The notes below the pieces were generated by a model. It was given only the letters and a program-made list of their open reading frames with translations, ran no database searches and was not told the DNA's origin. This document shows, one piece after another, positions 34,391 through 44,417 of a stretch of DNA of 64,000 nt. The DNA is taken from assembly GCA_027946365.1 (NCBI GenBank), contig JAPEUQ010000004.1, positions 1,550,001 through 1,614,000 of the forward strand, written 5' to 3'. The stretch's first letter is position 1. Each line of letters starts with the position of its first letter. The translations under genes were made by a program, and so were the position numbers. The DNA is from Kalmusia sp. IMI 367209. Taxonomy: Eukaryota; Ascomycota; Dothideomycetes; Pleosporales; Didymosphaeriaceae.

Positions 34391-36878
34391 TCAACTTCTG
34401 CTGCCGCCTAAGAGGGGCTCCGACTCGCCGCTTCCGCTTGCGTTGCCCTTCTTCTTCTTACCTCTCTTCTTACGCTTCTTCTTGCTGTTGCTAGCGCCTT
34501 GCGAGTCGGCATTCGTGTTTCCTTCTGTGTCCGTGTTCGTGTTCGACTTCAGGTCTTGGGCACCGTCAGTTTGAGAGAGCAGTATCTTGTCTTCAGAGTC
34601 ACTCGAACTAGTGGTCTCTAGCACAATCTTCTTCACCCCGTTCACGTCCACGATGTTCTCAGAGATACTACCGCTGCGGGCTGTGTGTCGTTTTTTGGGT
34701 GGACTGCGAGATGGAGATGGAGAACGGCGCAGCGACGCTACGGTGCTAACAGACTGCGACCGCTGCTTTGACTGAGCACGACCATTGCGTTCTGTGGCGT
34801 CGGTATCCTCGACGATGAGATTTGTGTTCTCACGGGCATGGCTAGATTTCGGCGAAGCCGGCTCCTCTTCTGCTGCGTTTAGTCTCGAACTATCATCTTT
34901 CCAAGACAAGCGGTCAGAGGTCATGGTACCGTAACCCACGGCTACACTGTGCACTCCATCACTAGCTTCTCGTCCTGTGGCGTCACTTGTCAGCAGACGA
35001 ACCTGGCAAACGAGCAGGGATGCGATGCACGTACCTGCAGACTCCAACAAGCCCTCTCCTATACCTCCTTGGGGTGCATGCACGGATCTGATACTAACGC
35101 CGTCTGACGGCTTTTGGGTGACTTCGGGAATTGTATTGGGAATACCGTTGGCAACACCCTGTTTGATTTTGACGGTGCCGATGCGAGTTGCTTTCGGTCG
35201 GCTGGCAACATTCGAAGGACCCAGATGCTTAAGATGCTGCCTGATTTCGGGATCGTCCAAGTCGCTGCGGATGCCTCGAGTAGCATTCCGGTCCATGGAG
35301 TGACCAGCACCACCACTACTACGACGACGCAGGAGCAAAGTCGTAGCTTTAGTGCTAGGGGCCTCAGGCAGTGATAACTTCCTCTGTGCGCCGCCCTCAC
35401 TTTGTTCCACATGCAGCTCTCCGTCTTTCACAGCCTCAGAGGGCTTTCGTGAAGAAGGATCGGCGACGATCTCGCCCTTTGGTACGCGTGTACGGGGAGC
35501 AGGATGAATTCGACGAATGGCCTGTCGTTCAGATTAGTAGAAGCAGTAGAGTTAAGTGTAGTAACGCACCTTGTGCACATCGACGAACACATCAGACTCA
35601 TCAATGATTTCTTCGCCGATCAACTCTTCAATGACATCTTCCAGAGTCACGACGCCAACGGCACCGTAAGAATCACCTGGGAAATCCGACACTAGGACCA
35701 TATGCGACTTTCCTTCCTGAAAGAAGTTGATGATGTCTAGACAGCTCGTCTCAGGTCGAGTTTCAGGAAGCGTAGCCAAGGCAAAATCGCGAACGCGCAA
35801 AGCGTCCTCGGGATCGTACGTGATGAGCATCTTAACAAGTAACATGCCAACGAAGTTTTCCTCGTTGTCAGGGCTATGGATGGGAATACGAGAGTAGCCA
35901 GCGGAAAGAATATTCTCCATCATTTTTTCATCTAGGACAGTGTCGGATGACATGGTAAAGACGTCTTCCATGGGGGTCATGATATTCCCAACCGGTTTAG
36001 CCTTCAGGTCCAACACGGCCGAAATAATGGTGACCTCATCCTCGTTAAGGCGCTCGTCCGGGCTGGTGCCAAGCGTCTTGTGAAGAGTGACAAGAGTCTT
36101 CAAGCCAGCCTTTTTGTATGTTGTGCCGTGGTCTTCGCCGAGAAGGTAGTCGAGTAATTTCGCAGTGGGCCATGCAACAGGAGCCATGACATACATGAGG
36201 CCGAGCACAATGGGCGACATCCATGCTCCAATGGGGAGACCGTAACGGACGCATATCGACTGGGGGACGACTTCTCCAAAGATGACTAGGTATGGTAAGT
36301 GGTTTGAGCAGACTTAAGATGGACTGACGGCCTACCGATCAGGACGGTGGAGCTCAGAACAGCTGGCCAGCCACCGCCTAGCGATCTGTCGAGCACGATA
36401 GGCAGAGTCTCGTTAGTGATGACGTTGCTCAGTAGCAGTGTGACCAGGACCCAATGCTTGCCCCTCTTGAGCAAGCGCAACACCTTGGCCGCGCTCTTTC
36501 GCTCCGCGCCTTCACCAGACGATGCGATGACTTGGAGGTAGATCTCATCCTGACCCATTAACCTGTACGGGATGATATCAGCTATTGCGCGTGTTCAATC
36601 CAAGTCCTCGCAGGTACTCACGCTATCGTCAAGCCGGCAAACACGCCTCCAAGCAGCACGAGGGCGATGGCGATGCCTAGGTACACCCACAAGCTCGCAT
36701 CTGCGGGATCCTTGGGTAGGTCATCGTCTTTCAGGGTGCGTATAGCGTTTTCGAAGAGGGGCAGGGCCTTCGCTACGGGCGCAAAGCTGTGAATGAGAGC
36801 GAGCAGTAGCGTGTTGATGCGGGCGTGGCGCGCCCACGAAACGGCATTGGCGCCGCCGGGCGAGCGAACGGAGCGCAT
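34391..36878 (-). CDS. CNNM/MAM3-type transmembrane protein with CBS domains
   Basis: Five exons, 36878-36622, 36562-36336, 36285-35570, 35521-35035 and 34974-34391, give 756 residues. The DUF21 membrane domain opens with [35 protein letters not shown] and includes [20 protein letters not shown] and the conserved [17 protein letters not shown] pair of CBS motifs follows ([55 protein letters not shown]). The 340-residue tail is disordered and ends with a Lys-rich stretch before a dileucine-like GESEPLLGG. Yeast Mam3 and animal CNNM proteins act in vacuolar or plasma-membrane divalent metal handling. The start is ATG 36878; upstream in-frame codons have no ATG. All junctions keep the frame, including a 60-base intron that is itself a multiple of three. 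Confidence 0.92.
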
Positions 36879-37513
36879 GGCCGATGCCACAGCTTCAGAC
36901 GGGCTGGAGACGCGGGCTGGAGGGGGTGCGAAAATGCAGTGGGCGGCGCGTCAGAGCAGTCGAGGCAAATTGAAGACGCAGAGATGAACATGTCGCCAAA
37001 AAAGCGGCCCGTGCGCTATAGTGCGGGTCGGGCGGGACAGCTCCAGAACGAACGCAACAACCATCACACATAACAGCAGGCCAAGCGCTGGGCACGCTCC
37101 CCCATCACTCTGCCAGATGACACAATCTCGTTGGAATCTGCTTGCTTGTGCAAGTGCCGATGCGGACTGCGCACCATAGAAATGTCAGTCGCGCAATGGG
37201 CCCTTCCACGCGAAACACGCCAAAGCGACAACCTTTCGTCATCGTGCCTTTGACGAGAACCACTGGAGCCGTCCTACTAAACCACGCCTTTTGGTCAGAG
37301 CTTCAGTCACGTGCCTCTTGCGGGGATAGATGTCTTGGGCGCACTAAGTCCGACAGGCACGCTGGCCTATGATAAACCCGCGTGTAGCCGTCGGTGTTGG
37401 TCGCTGTCGGCAATGCAACAAACACGTTCAGCTCTCCGAGTCCCGTCAGCCGCCTTCTGCTTCCCGAACACTTCGCTTCTTCTCCATAACATGTAATTCT
37501 GCCAACTTGGACA
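36879..37513. promoter_or_regulatory. Divergent promoter region
   Basis: This segment separates the CNNM gene and the branched-chain dehydrogenase gene, which point away from each other. No RNA gene or clear core element is claimed. Confidence 0.5.
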
Positions 37514-38831
37514 ATGGCCGCTAAAAGCCCCTCCATCCGCTCCCTATCGCGCTACCTCCTCCGTCCCCAGGCGCCCCTCCACCCTCGGTGTCGGCAACAA
37601 TGCCACGGCAAGCGGTACTCTTCAGCAGTAGCCGGAGCACGTCTCAATGGATCGGTAGAATATGACACTACGCCTCTCCTCTACCATACCTCCAAAGCAG
37701 CCCTCGCAAACCCCGAACTGCCTGAGGATGTCCGCAAAGGCCAGACCAAGCGCATCAATCTCTACCAAGCCGTCAATGAAGCCCTCCGCCATGCCCTTCA
37801 GACCGACGAAAGAGTACTCGTGTTTGGAGAGGACGTGCAGTTTGGTGGAGTCTTCAGGGCGACCATGAACCTTGCGACCGACTTTGGGACGGAACGCGTC
37901 TTCAACACGCCGCTGAGCGAGCAGGGACTGGTGGGGTTTGCCATTGGTGCTGCGAGCGAGGGTATGCGGCCAGTAGCAGAGATCCAATTTGCCGACTATG
38001 TCTACCCAGCATTTGACCAGATTGTGAACGAGGCGGCCAAGTACAGGTACATGTCTGGAGCGACAGGTGTGAATTGCGGCGGGTTGACGGTCCGGATGCC
38101 GACCGGTGTGGTAGGTCATGGCGGCCTGTAAGCATTTTCAGACCCCACAAATTTCGATATACTTATATGCATCGTAGCTATCATTCGCAGTCTCCTGAAG
38201 CGCTCTTCACTCATGTACCCGGTCTCCGCGTCGTCGTCCCACGTTCGCCCACCCAGGCCAAGGGTCTGTTGCTCTCGGCCATACGTGCAAACGATCCCGT
38301 CATTTTCATGGAACCCAAGATCCTCTACCGTGCAGCTATCGAACAAGTTCCAGTAGCTCCATTTTACCTGCCACTCGACAAAGCCGAAATATTAAAGCCA
38401 GGGAAAGACGTCACCATCGTCTCTTATGGAACTCCCTTATATACATGCCAAGCAGCGATAACCGCAGCGGAGAAAGATTTTGGATGCAGCGTTGAATTGA
38501 TTGATCTGAGAACAGTATACCCATGGGACAGGGAGACGGTACTTGAAAGTGTCAAGAAGACGGGACGAGCGATTGTGGTCCACGAGAGCATGCAGAACGC
38601 CGGTGTGGGTGCTGAGGTCGCGGCGACGATTCAAGAAAAGGCGTTTTTGAGACTAGAAGCGCCGGTCAAGAGGGTGACAGGATGGGCGACCTTCACAGGA
38701 TTAATGTTCGAGAATCTGATTATACCAGATGTGACGAGTGAGTCCATGTTTCCCCTGAAGCGGTCACCAGTGGGAGCTAATGATGATTACCAGGGGTGTA
38801 CGACGCAATAAAAAAGACACTAGACTACTAG
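37514..38831 (+). CDS. 2-oxoisovalerate (branched-chain 2-oxoacid) dehydrogenase E1 beta subunit
   Basis: Three exons, 37514-38127, 38178-38737 and 38794-38831, encode 403 residues. With E1 alpha and thiamine diphosphate this mitochondrial subunit decarboxylates the 2-oxoacids from Val, Leu and Ile. The first 45 residues are rich in Arg and Ser with no acidic residues, a typical matrix signal. Family segments include [76 protein letters not shown] and the final exon [12 protein letters not shown]. The small third exon follows a 56-base intron; reading through gives a false tail. Pyruvate dehydrogenase E1 beta is less likely because the sequence around [10 protein letters not shown] and the C-terminus match the branched-chain type. 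Confidence 0.95.
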
Positions 38832-39198
38832 ACGAAAAATTTTCTATATATGGATACTGCTGACTGAATTTCTCGCGATCAAGTCGTATTCGAAGATATT
38901 GTTGACTTCGTCGTAGCATAGATGCTCATACCGCCCGCTTATAAGAACAGCTCACAATACAATAGAATGAAGGAAGTAATACAATCAACCAAGATCTAAC
39001 AGGAACACCTTCAGCGGCCATGAATAAAGTGCACACGTTCTCTGACTGCCTATACTAGTGCGCTGCGGCTCCACATTACTACTTCCCGCAAAGTCTCCAC
39101 AGTGGAGCCACAAAGAAGCCCACCCCGAAAAAAGAAAAAAAAGAAAGCCTACAGCTCCCTCCCTGCCAACCAACACAAGTCAAAAAAGAATCCACTGC
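38832..39198. other. Intergenic spacer
   Basis: No gene is visible between the dehydrogenase gene and the tRNA-Phe gene. A short oligo-A rich stretch lies near 39130 to 39190, and the run of A at 39182-39187 could be the Pol III terminator (T run on the minus strand) of the tRNA. Confidence 0.5.
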
Positions 39199-39316
39199 TG
39201 TCGCTTGTGTGGATCGAACACACTACCTCCAGATGTCTCGTTCGATGCGAACCAAAGTTTGCCGCCCGAAGGCGGATTGCTTCAGTCTGGCGCTCTCCCA
39301 AATGAGCTAAAGCGAC
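39199..39316 (-). tRNA. tRNA-Phe(GAA) with 45-base intron
   Basis: The acceptor stem GTCGCTT pairs with AAGCGAC over seven bases. The D arm is GCTC...GAGC, the anticodon stem CCAGA/TCTGG, and the T arm GTGTG-TTCGATC-CACAC. The anticodon GAA follows the usual T33. The 45-base intron begins right after G37, the canonical site, and contains the hairpin CCGCC-TTCG-GGCGG. Mature length is 73 bases, typical for tRNA-Phe. Confidence 0.95.
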
Positions 39317-39730
39317 TTGTATCTACTTGATGACTAAGATTGGACTTGAAAAATATATATCCAGGGAGCAATTGAGCAAAGTGTCGCGTAGAGGAAGCGA
39401 GAAGACTTTGACCCGTGGGTCCAGAGGGGCCGGCGGTGTAAAGATTTTGGGCTACTAGGCGCAAACGGACCCGATCCTCAAGGCTTTGCACTACAGCCCG
39501 TAGTTCTAGGAGAGAACGGTAAGCGAAATATCGCACCGAACGTATAGCCCCTGAGCGTGTTCTATATCCACCGTTTCTCCCCGTCTTACGGAAGGTTTGT
39601 CATAAGGAACTCGTCCCCTTGCGCCCATTCTTAAACCCGTACGCTGTTTCCACATTGTTCGTTCCGCCATCGTTCTACGCCGTTTCTATAGACTTCTTGT
39701 ACGTCAGCGTCAGCTCATCGCGTCGATGAC
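39317..39730. other. Spacer between two tRNA genes
   Basis: No gene is visible. The two tRNA genes point away from each other. Confidence 0.5.
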
Positions 39731-39885
39731 GGCTCAATGGTCTAGTGGTATGATTGTCGCTTCGTAAGTCCTCCGCCACCACCAGCACTATGGAGTTATA
39801 CATCTAACAGCGCATAGGGGTATCTACGCCTGGATTCTAAGGATCTATATGTGACAGGCCCCGGGTTCGAATCCCGGTTGAGCCC
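39731..39885 (+). tRNA. tRNA-Pro, probable anticodon CGG split by a GT-AG segment plus a canonical intron
   Basis: The body is that of a eukaryotic tRNA-Pro: acceptor GGCTCAA/TTGAGCC with discriminator C, TGGTCTAGTGGTATGATT D arm, anticodon stem GTCGC/GTGAC, and T arm CCGGG-TTCGAAT-CCCGG. After T33-C34 comes GTAAGT (39764-39769). A branch-like ATCTAAC lies at 39802-39808, and CATAG ends at 39817. Removing these 54 bases leaves TTCGGG, after which a 29-base segment (39821-39849) sits exactly at the canonical position after G37. Removing both gives the loop TTCGGGT and a 72-base tRNA. Read as one 83-base intron instead, the anticodon would be CGT (Thr) on a Pro body. A tRNA gene is certain; the splicing model is inference. 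Confidence 0.85.
39764..39817 (+). other. Candidate spliceosome-type intron inside a tRNA gene
   Basis: The 54-base segment has a perfect GTAAGT donor, a CTAAC branch-like site 10 bases before the end of the segment, and a TAG acceptor. Length and signals match mRNA introns in this window. Its borders coincide with the point needed to restore a CGG anticodon. Confidence 0.6.
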
Positions 39886-40638
39886 AATCTTTTTTCAATC
39901 CATGTGTAGATGTGAAGTCAAACTGTAGAAACTGGTGATGCACGAGTCCCTTTTTGTCAGCGTCTCTCGAACATAGCCTTAGCTAGAAGCGAAATACAGC
40001 ACCTATGTACTCTTCACCCCATCCACCTTCCCAGCCACAGCAATATAAATCTAAACCGACACCAACCACTCCTTGCAGTCCTATCCGACCAACCCTGTCG
40101 TTCCCATCAAAACAGCCCCACCACCTCCCCAGAGTAAGCTTTCCATCCTTCCATCCACCCGCGCGCGTCGCGCCGTAGATCCAGCGAAATGTCGCACATA
40201 ATCACCATTTCTCCGAACCAAGGGCAAAGTATGCCTCTCGCCCCAAGTGGAGCGACGGTAGCACAGGGCCCCCCGAACCGGCATTTGACGCGCCTGCATC
40301 GGCCAAAGTGCCGATGCACCGCAATCTACGGATCTACCGGGATCCAGCAGCTTCCGCCCATATATGCATGACACCTAGGTGCGGGGAAGGCGATCGACCG
40401 CGATGCATGTGTGTTTGAAGATAGAGTGGATGGGGGGAGCGATTGTAGGCCACGAATCAAGCTTTGTGCTACCTTGGATAACGTGCTGCATGAGTGCGCC
40501 ACACGCCACACACAGCACGATTATCCACGGCGATGGTGAGGAGTTGGACTTTGTTGTTATTGTTGTGAAAATGAGTCGTTGAAACGACTGGGGGTATCAT
40601 TGCTATATAAAATGAATAGTCATATAGGACACGCTCTC
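39886..40638. other. Intergenic spacer downstream of tRNA-Pro
   Basis: A T-rich run (TCTTTTTTC) follows the tRNA at 39888-39896 and can serve as a Pol III terminator. The remainder has no supported gene. Confidence 0.5.
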
Positions 40639-42625
40639 TCATGGCCACCGGCTCCCTCTTCCATCATCGGCCCAACCCCCATCCTCCCATCTCTCGTCGA
40701 TTACCCTGCTTTTGCCGCCACCTATTATTGTCGTTTTTACTCTCGGCATGAGCGGCGTGTCGCTCCGACGATTGACACTCCCCTTGTCAAAGTCGAAGTC
40801 AAAGTCGCCTAGCTCACGCTGTAGCTGCTTTTCGACGCGTTGCCGGACTTCCTCGGCGCGAGCGTCAGCTTCGAAGAGGAAGGCCAGCTCTTCGAGGGTG
40901 CGACCGTAGGTTTCGGGGAACATGAAGTACTGGCGAGGAGGGTCAGTGAGGCATACAGGAAGGAGAGATGGGAGAGACGGACGATGAAGACGATCTCGAA
41001 AGCAAGCCAGCAGCAGTAGGTAATGAGCCAGCGCCAGTTGATGCGGTCGAGACCAATGGGGTTTACGAATGTTGTGAAGAAGCCGGCCCCTCGGCCGAAG
41101 AATTGGAAGATTGTGATGCCTCTTGCGCGTTGAGCGAAGGGGAACAATTCCACCAGAAAAGCTGCTTCTAGTTAGCAGATGCTCCATGAATTCCTTATGC
41201 TTCATGGGGACAGAAGACATACTGTATGTCAGAGCGTTATAGCCAATGTTGTAGCACGGCTGATACGCAAAAATAAAGAAAATCGTGATCTTGGCCGCCA
41301 CTGCACTCTGTTTCTCGAAGAACTGCTGCATCGCTACCGTCCATCCCACGTAACAGCACAGCAGCGCCGTCGCACATGTCAAATACATGACTCTTCTTGG
41401 GAACCGTCTCACTAACAGACTGATACCCACTGCGTTGATCAAATTCCAGCCATTCAATCCCACGTTCAGCTTTCCTTTGAAGTTCGGATCTTTGTACCCT
41501 ATGAGTTGCAGGAGGTCCGAAAGATAATATGAAATGAGCGTGTTGCCAGACCATTGGGTAAACAAGCCGAGGAACGAGCCGACCAGGACGCGCTTGCGCA
41601 TGCCGGGCGTAGACACCATGTCGAACCATGAGCGTTGCGAATGCGCGAGTTCAAGGCGGATTGTGGATTCGATTTGGGCCATTTCGGCGAGGGCGAAGTC
41701 GGACTGGGAATTGCCTTCGGCGTGATAATGGACGAGGATGCGGTAGGCTTCGTCGCGTTTGTCCTTGGAGATGAGGAAACGTGGGGATTCGGGAATGAAA
41801 CTATGTTCTGTTAGCTTATGTCATGTACTGAATTGCTTTATTGTGAAAAGAGATTGGTATCGTACAAGATGAAGATGATTTGTAGCAGTGACGGCCCTGC
41901 CTGCAATAGACTAGGTATTCTCCACGCCCAATCCGAATTCAGGTGTTGTGTGCCAAAGGATACGCCAGCCGCAATTAGTGCGCCAACGAAGTAAAGAGCG
42001 TTGAAAAGCGAGGTCATAATGGGTCGTTCTTTCGGGTATGCAAGTTCACCCATGAGAGATGAGCCAGCGATAATACAGAAGGGAATTCCGAAACCGAGGA
42101 TCCAGCGCGCTATGACGTACATTGCAGCTACAATCAATTAGCACAACCCGGTGAAGATGGTTGGTGTTGGGCACGTACCGCTGATAGAGAAGGCTTGAAT
42201 GAGGGAGCCAACTACCATTATCCAGCTCCCAAAGAAGATGGCCCATCGTCTTCCAAATGTATCATTGACGTAAGGTACGAAAGGTAGTGCACATATTGCA
42301 CCGAGATTATATGCTGCCGAGATGATGCCAAGCAGAGGTCCGGAGGGATGGCTGAAGTCTGGTATTGTCAGTCTATCAATCTTTTATCATCATTACTGAA
42401 AGTTTGCTCACAGGCTTGCCATGCTGGAGATATCTGGACAGTGTTGATCATCTGTGAGTCGAATCCACTCGTCATCTCGATACCGATACAACACGGCAAC
42501 AACAACGCGTAAAGCACTCTCAGATTCCTCTTCTGATACCACGGCACCCGATCCTGTTGTACGATCCGCGTCAATACCGGATCCGCTTGGTGTGCCTTCG
42601 CCGCATTGCCTATGGGCGGCGCCAT
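40639..42625 (-). CDS. Major facilitator superfamily sugar transporter (lactose permease-like)
   Basis: Six exons, 42625-42412, 42358-42179, 42127-41866, 41800-41223, 41164-40983 and 40929-40639, give 568 residues. The sugar-porter signatures are NDTFGRRWAIFFGSWIMV in loop 2-3, PESPRFLISKDKRDEAYRIL after helix 6, LFPFAQRARGITIFQFFGRG after helix 10 and PETYGRTLEELAFLFE at the end of the membrane core. About twelve hydrophobic helices are evident. This subfamily takes up disaccharides or hexoses with protons across the plasma membrane. The fifth intron needs a weak GTCCGT donor; the other four have ordinary donors, and every junction keeps the frame. The C-terminal tail is charged and carries FDFDFDKGS. 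The true substrate cannot be told from sequence. Confidence 0.9.
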
Positions 42626-44417
42626 GTTTGTAAAGCCCCGATCTCTCTTCACTTCGTTCAGTTCAAGTGGGTATGCGCATCCAATGCCTCCAGGCCATAC
42701 AGGCCTCGAGTCCACGACGGTAGGTCGACAATGTGATTGAATAGGTAAGGTGGAAGTCGACGCACACGCGCGAGCGAGGCATCCGACGCTTCTTAATAAG
42801 TTTCCCATCACCGGGGGCCTGGAGCAATCAATGCATCCATCTGGCGTGCGCAGGATCTACGCCGGGGAGAGCGCGCACGACGGTCATCTGCTTTGGTGCG
42901 CGCTGAACCCTGTCGAGTAAGCATATTACGCATATACGCGGGTATTGACCAATGGGTGCCGAGCTGGTCCCGAGATGGGGCGTATGCGGGTAAAGTGAAC
43001 AGGACTTGAAGGGGGTTGGGACGCCGTATTGCTACGCCGCCCTGAGGGATATGTTGGATAGTGGTGTGAAGTGGCGGCGTGGTTGATGCAGTCATCTCGT
43101 GCCGCACTGCAGCTGCGACGAGAAGCAGCAGCACACTCGACGTCCGCTGATGCGAAGGATGCGACCCGACTCTTGTTCTCTTGTTGTTGTTGTTGCTGTC
43201 TGCGCTCCCCCGGGCTCCCCTTCGGCATTGCTCGCAGGATCCAAGTCGGCGATCCGGACATGGCCAATCCTTTCGCTACCCAATCACGCAGGCTCCCCGC
43301 AATCCTCCAGGCTCTTAACCCCAAGCATCACCATAACATGACATATAAATACTCGCTGGAGGCTCGCTGGGGCAACCATGCCACTTGGGTACAGGCATCC
43401 AGAGATCTGGTTCGCTCGCGTGCGCTCTCATGCGATTCAGCTGCTAGCCACCTCGGGCCGGATAAATTAAACGTGGAAGGTGTAAAGAACATCGCTTGCG
43501 CATTCGCTCCGCATTCGCTCCGCATTGGCCGTGCCGTCGTGTGTTCCCCGCATTTGAGGGCTGGAGCATGATTAATGCTGCTGCTGAGGCCTGGCGTCGT
43601 GGGCCCGTCTCGACGCTGAGCGCCTCGAGGGGGCCAGAGAACCGCAGGCGTGTGCGGTGGATCACGAGGTGCGCGTTGGTGGGTTGCCTGTCCTTGTCTG
43701 AGGTGAAATGAGCTTGGTGGTGTGGCAGAGCTATTTTGGGCTGGCTTGTACCTGCTTACGTATGGCAGAACTACATGTGCACGTCTGCGAACACGCCTAC
43801 TGATACACATTGCCCTGGACCTGCATCCTCGCATGATGTGCACTACCCAATCAGCTGGGTCAAGACGGTAATCGAGTCACTCAACTGTCCCCGCGGGTGG
43901 ATTAAGTTTGTGGGATCTGGCTTGAAACGAATCGCGAGGATGATGACGAGAGCAGGAGCACGAGCCTGAACCATAACGTCGGTCATAACGCAGGGTGATA
44001 GGAATGGGAAAGTTTCCGCGCACAGTTGGTGTATATGTGTGGCTGCCGGGCGTCGAAGAGTGCATGCATCATTATCGACGTTATCAGCTGGAACAGGCAC
44101 GTTCCTGCAGCCACAGCACATTTCCCATGGTCTCGTTCAGTCGATACGAGCTGTTTTGTAATCATCTCAGAGCTCGCGGAAATGAGCTGCACGGTCAGAT
44201 TCAGCTCCTAGTCTGCATTCACTCGACACTATCAGCGTTGCGAGCCGGCGTCGTCCCGTCCCGTTCCGTGCCCATATTTGTCTCCCACGTTTCAAGCCGC
44301 TTATGCAGTGCACCCTCCTAATAAAAAAAGCATTAACGCTTTTTCGAGAGACGTACAGTATCCGAATGTTATTCTATCATATCCATCACACAGAATTTCG
44401 CATATCGGTCGAGCCAG
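42626..44417. other. Long gene-poor spacer
   Basis: This 1.8 kb holds no gene I can support despite several open frames on both strands, which lack family resemblance. A GTT-rich microsatellite lies near 43183-43200. Confidence 0.5.

Noticed and set aside
39731..39885. Simple tRNA-Thr(CGT) with one long intron
   Set aside because: Stem, D-arm, T-arm and discriminator are those of tRNA-Pro. I keep it as the main competing reading but consider it less likely.
42626..44417. Open frames of up to 171 codons on both strands
   Set aside because: Composition is low complexity or Arg/His/Ser-rich, as expected for antisense or GC-rich noncoding frames; no domain is visible.
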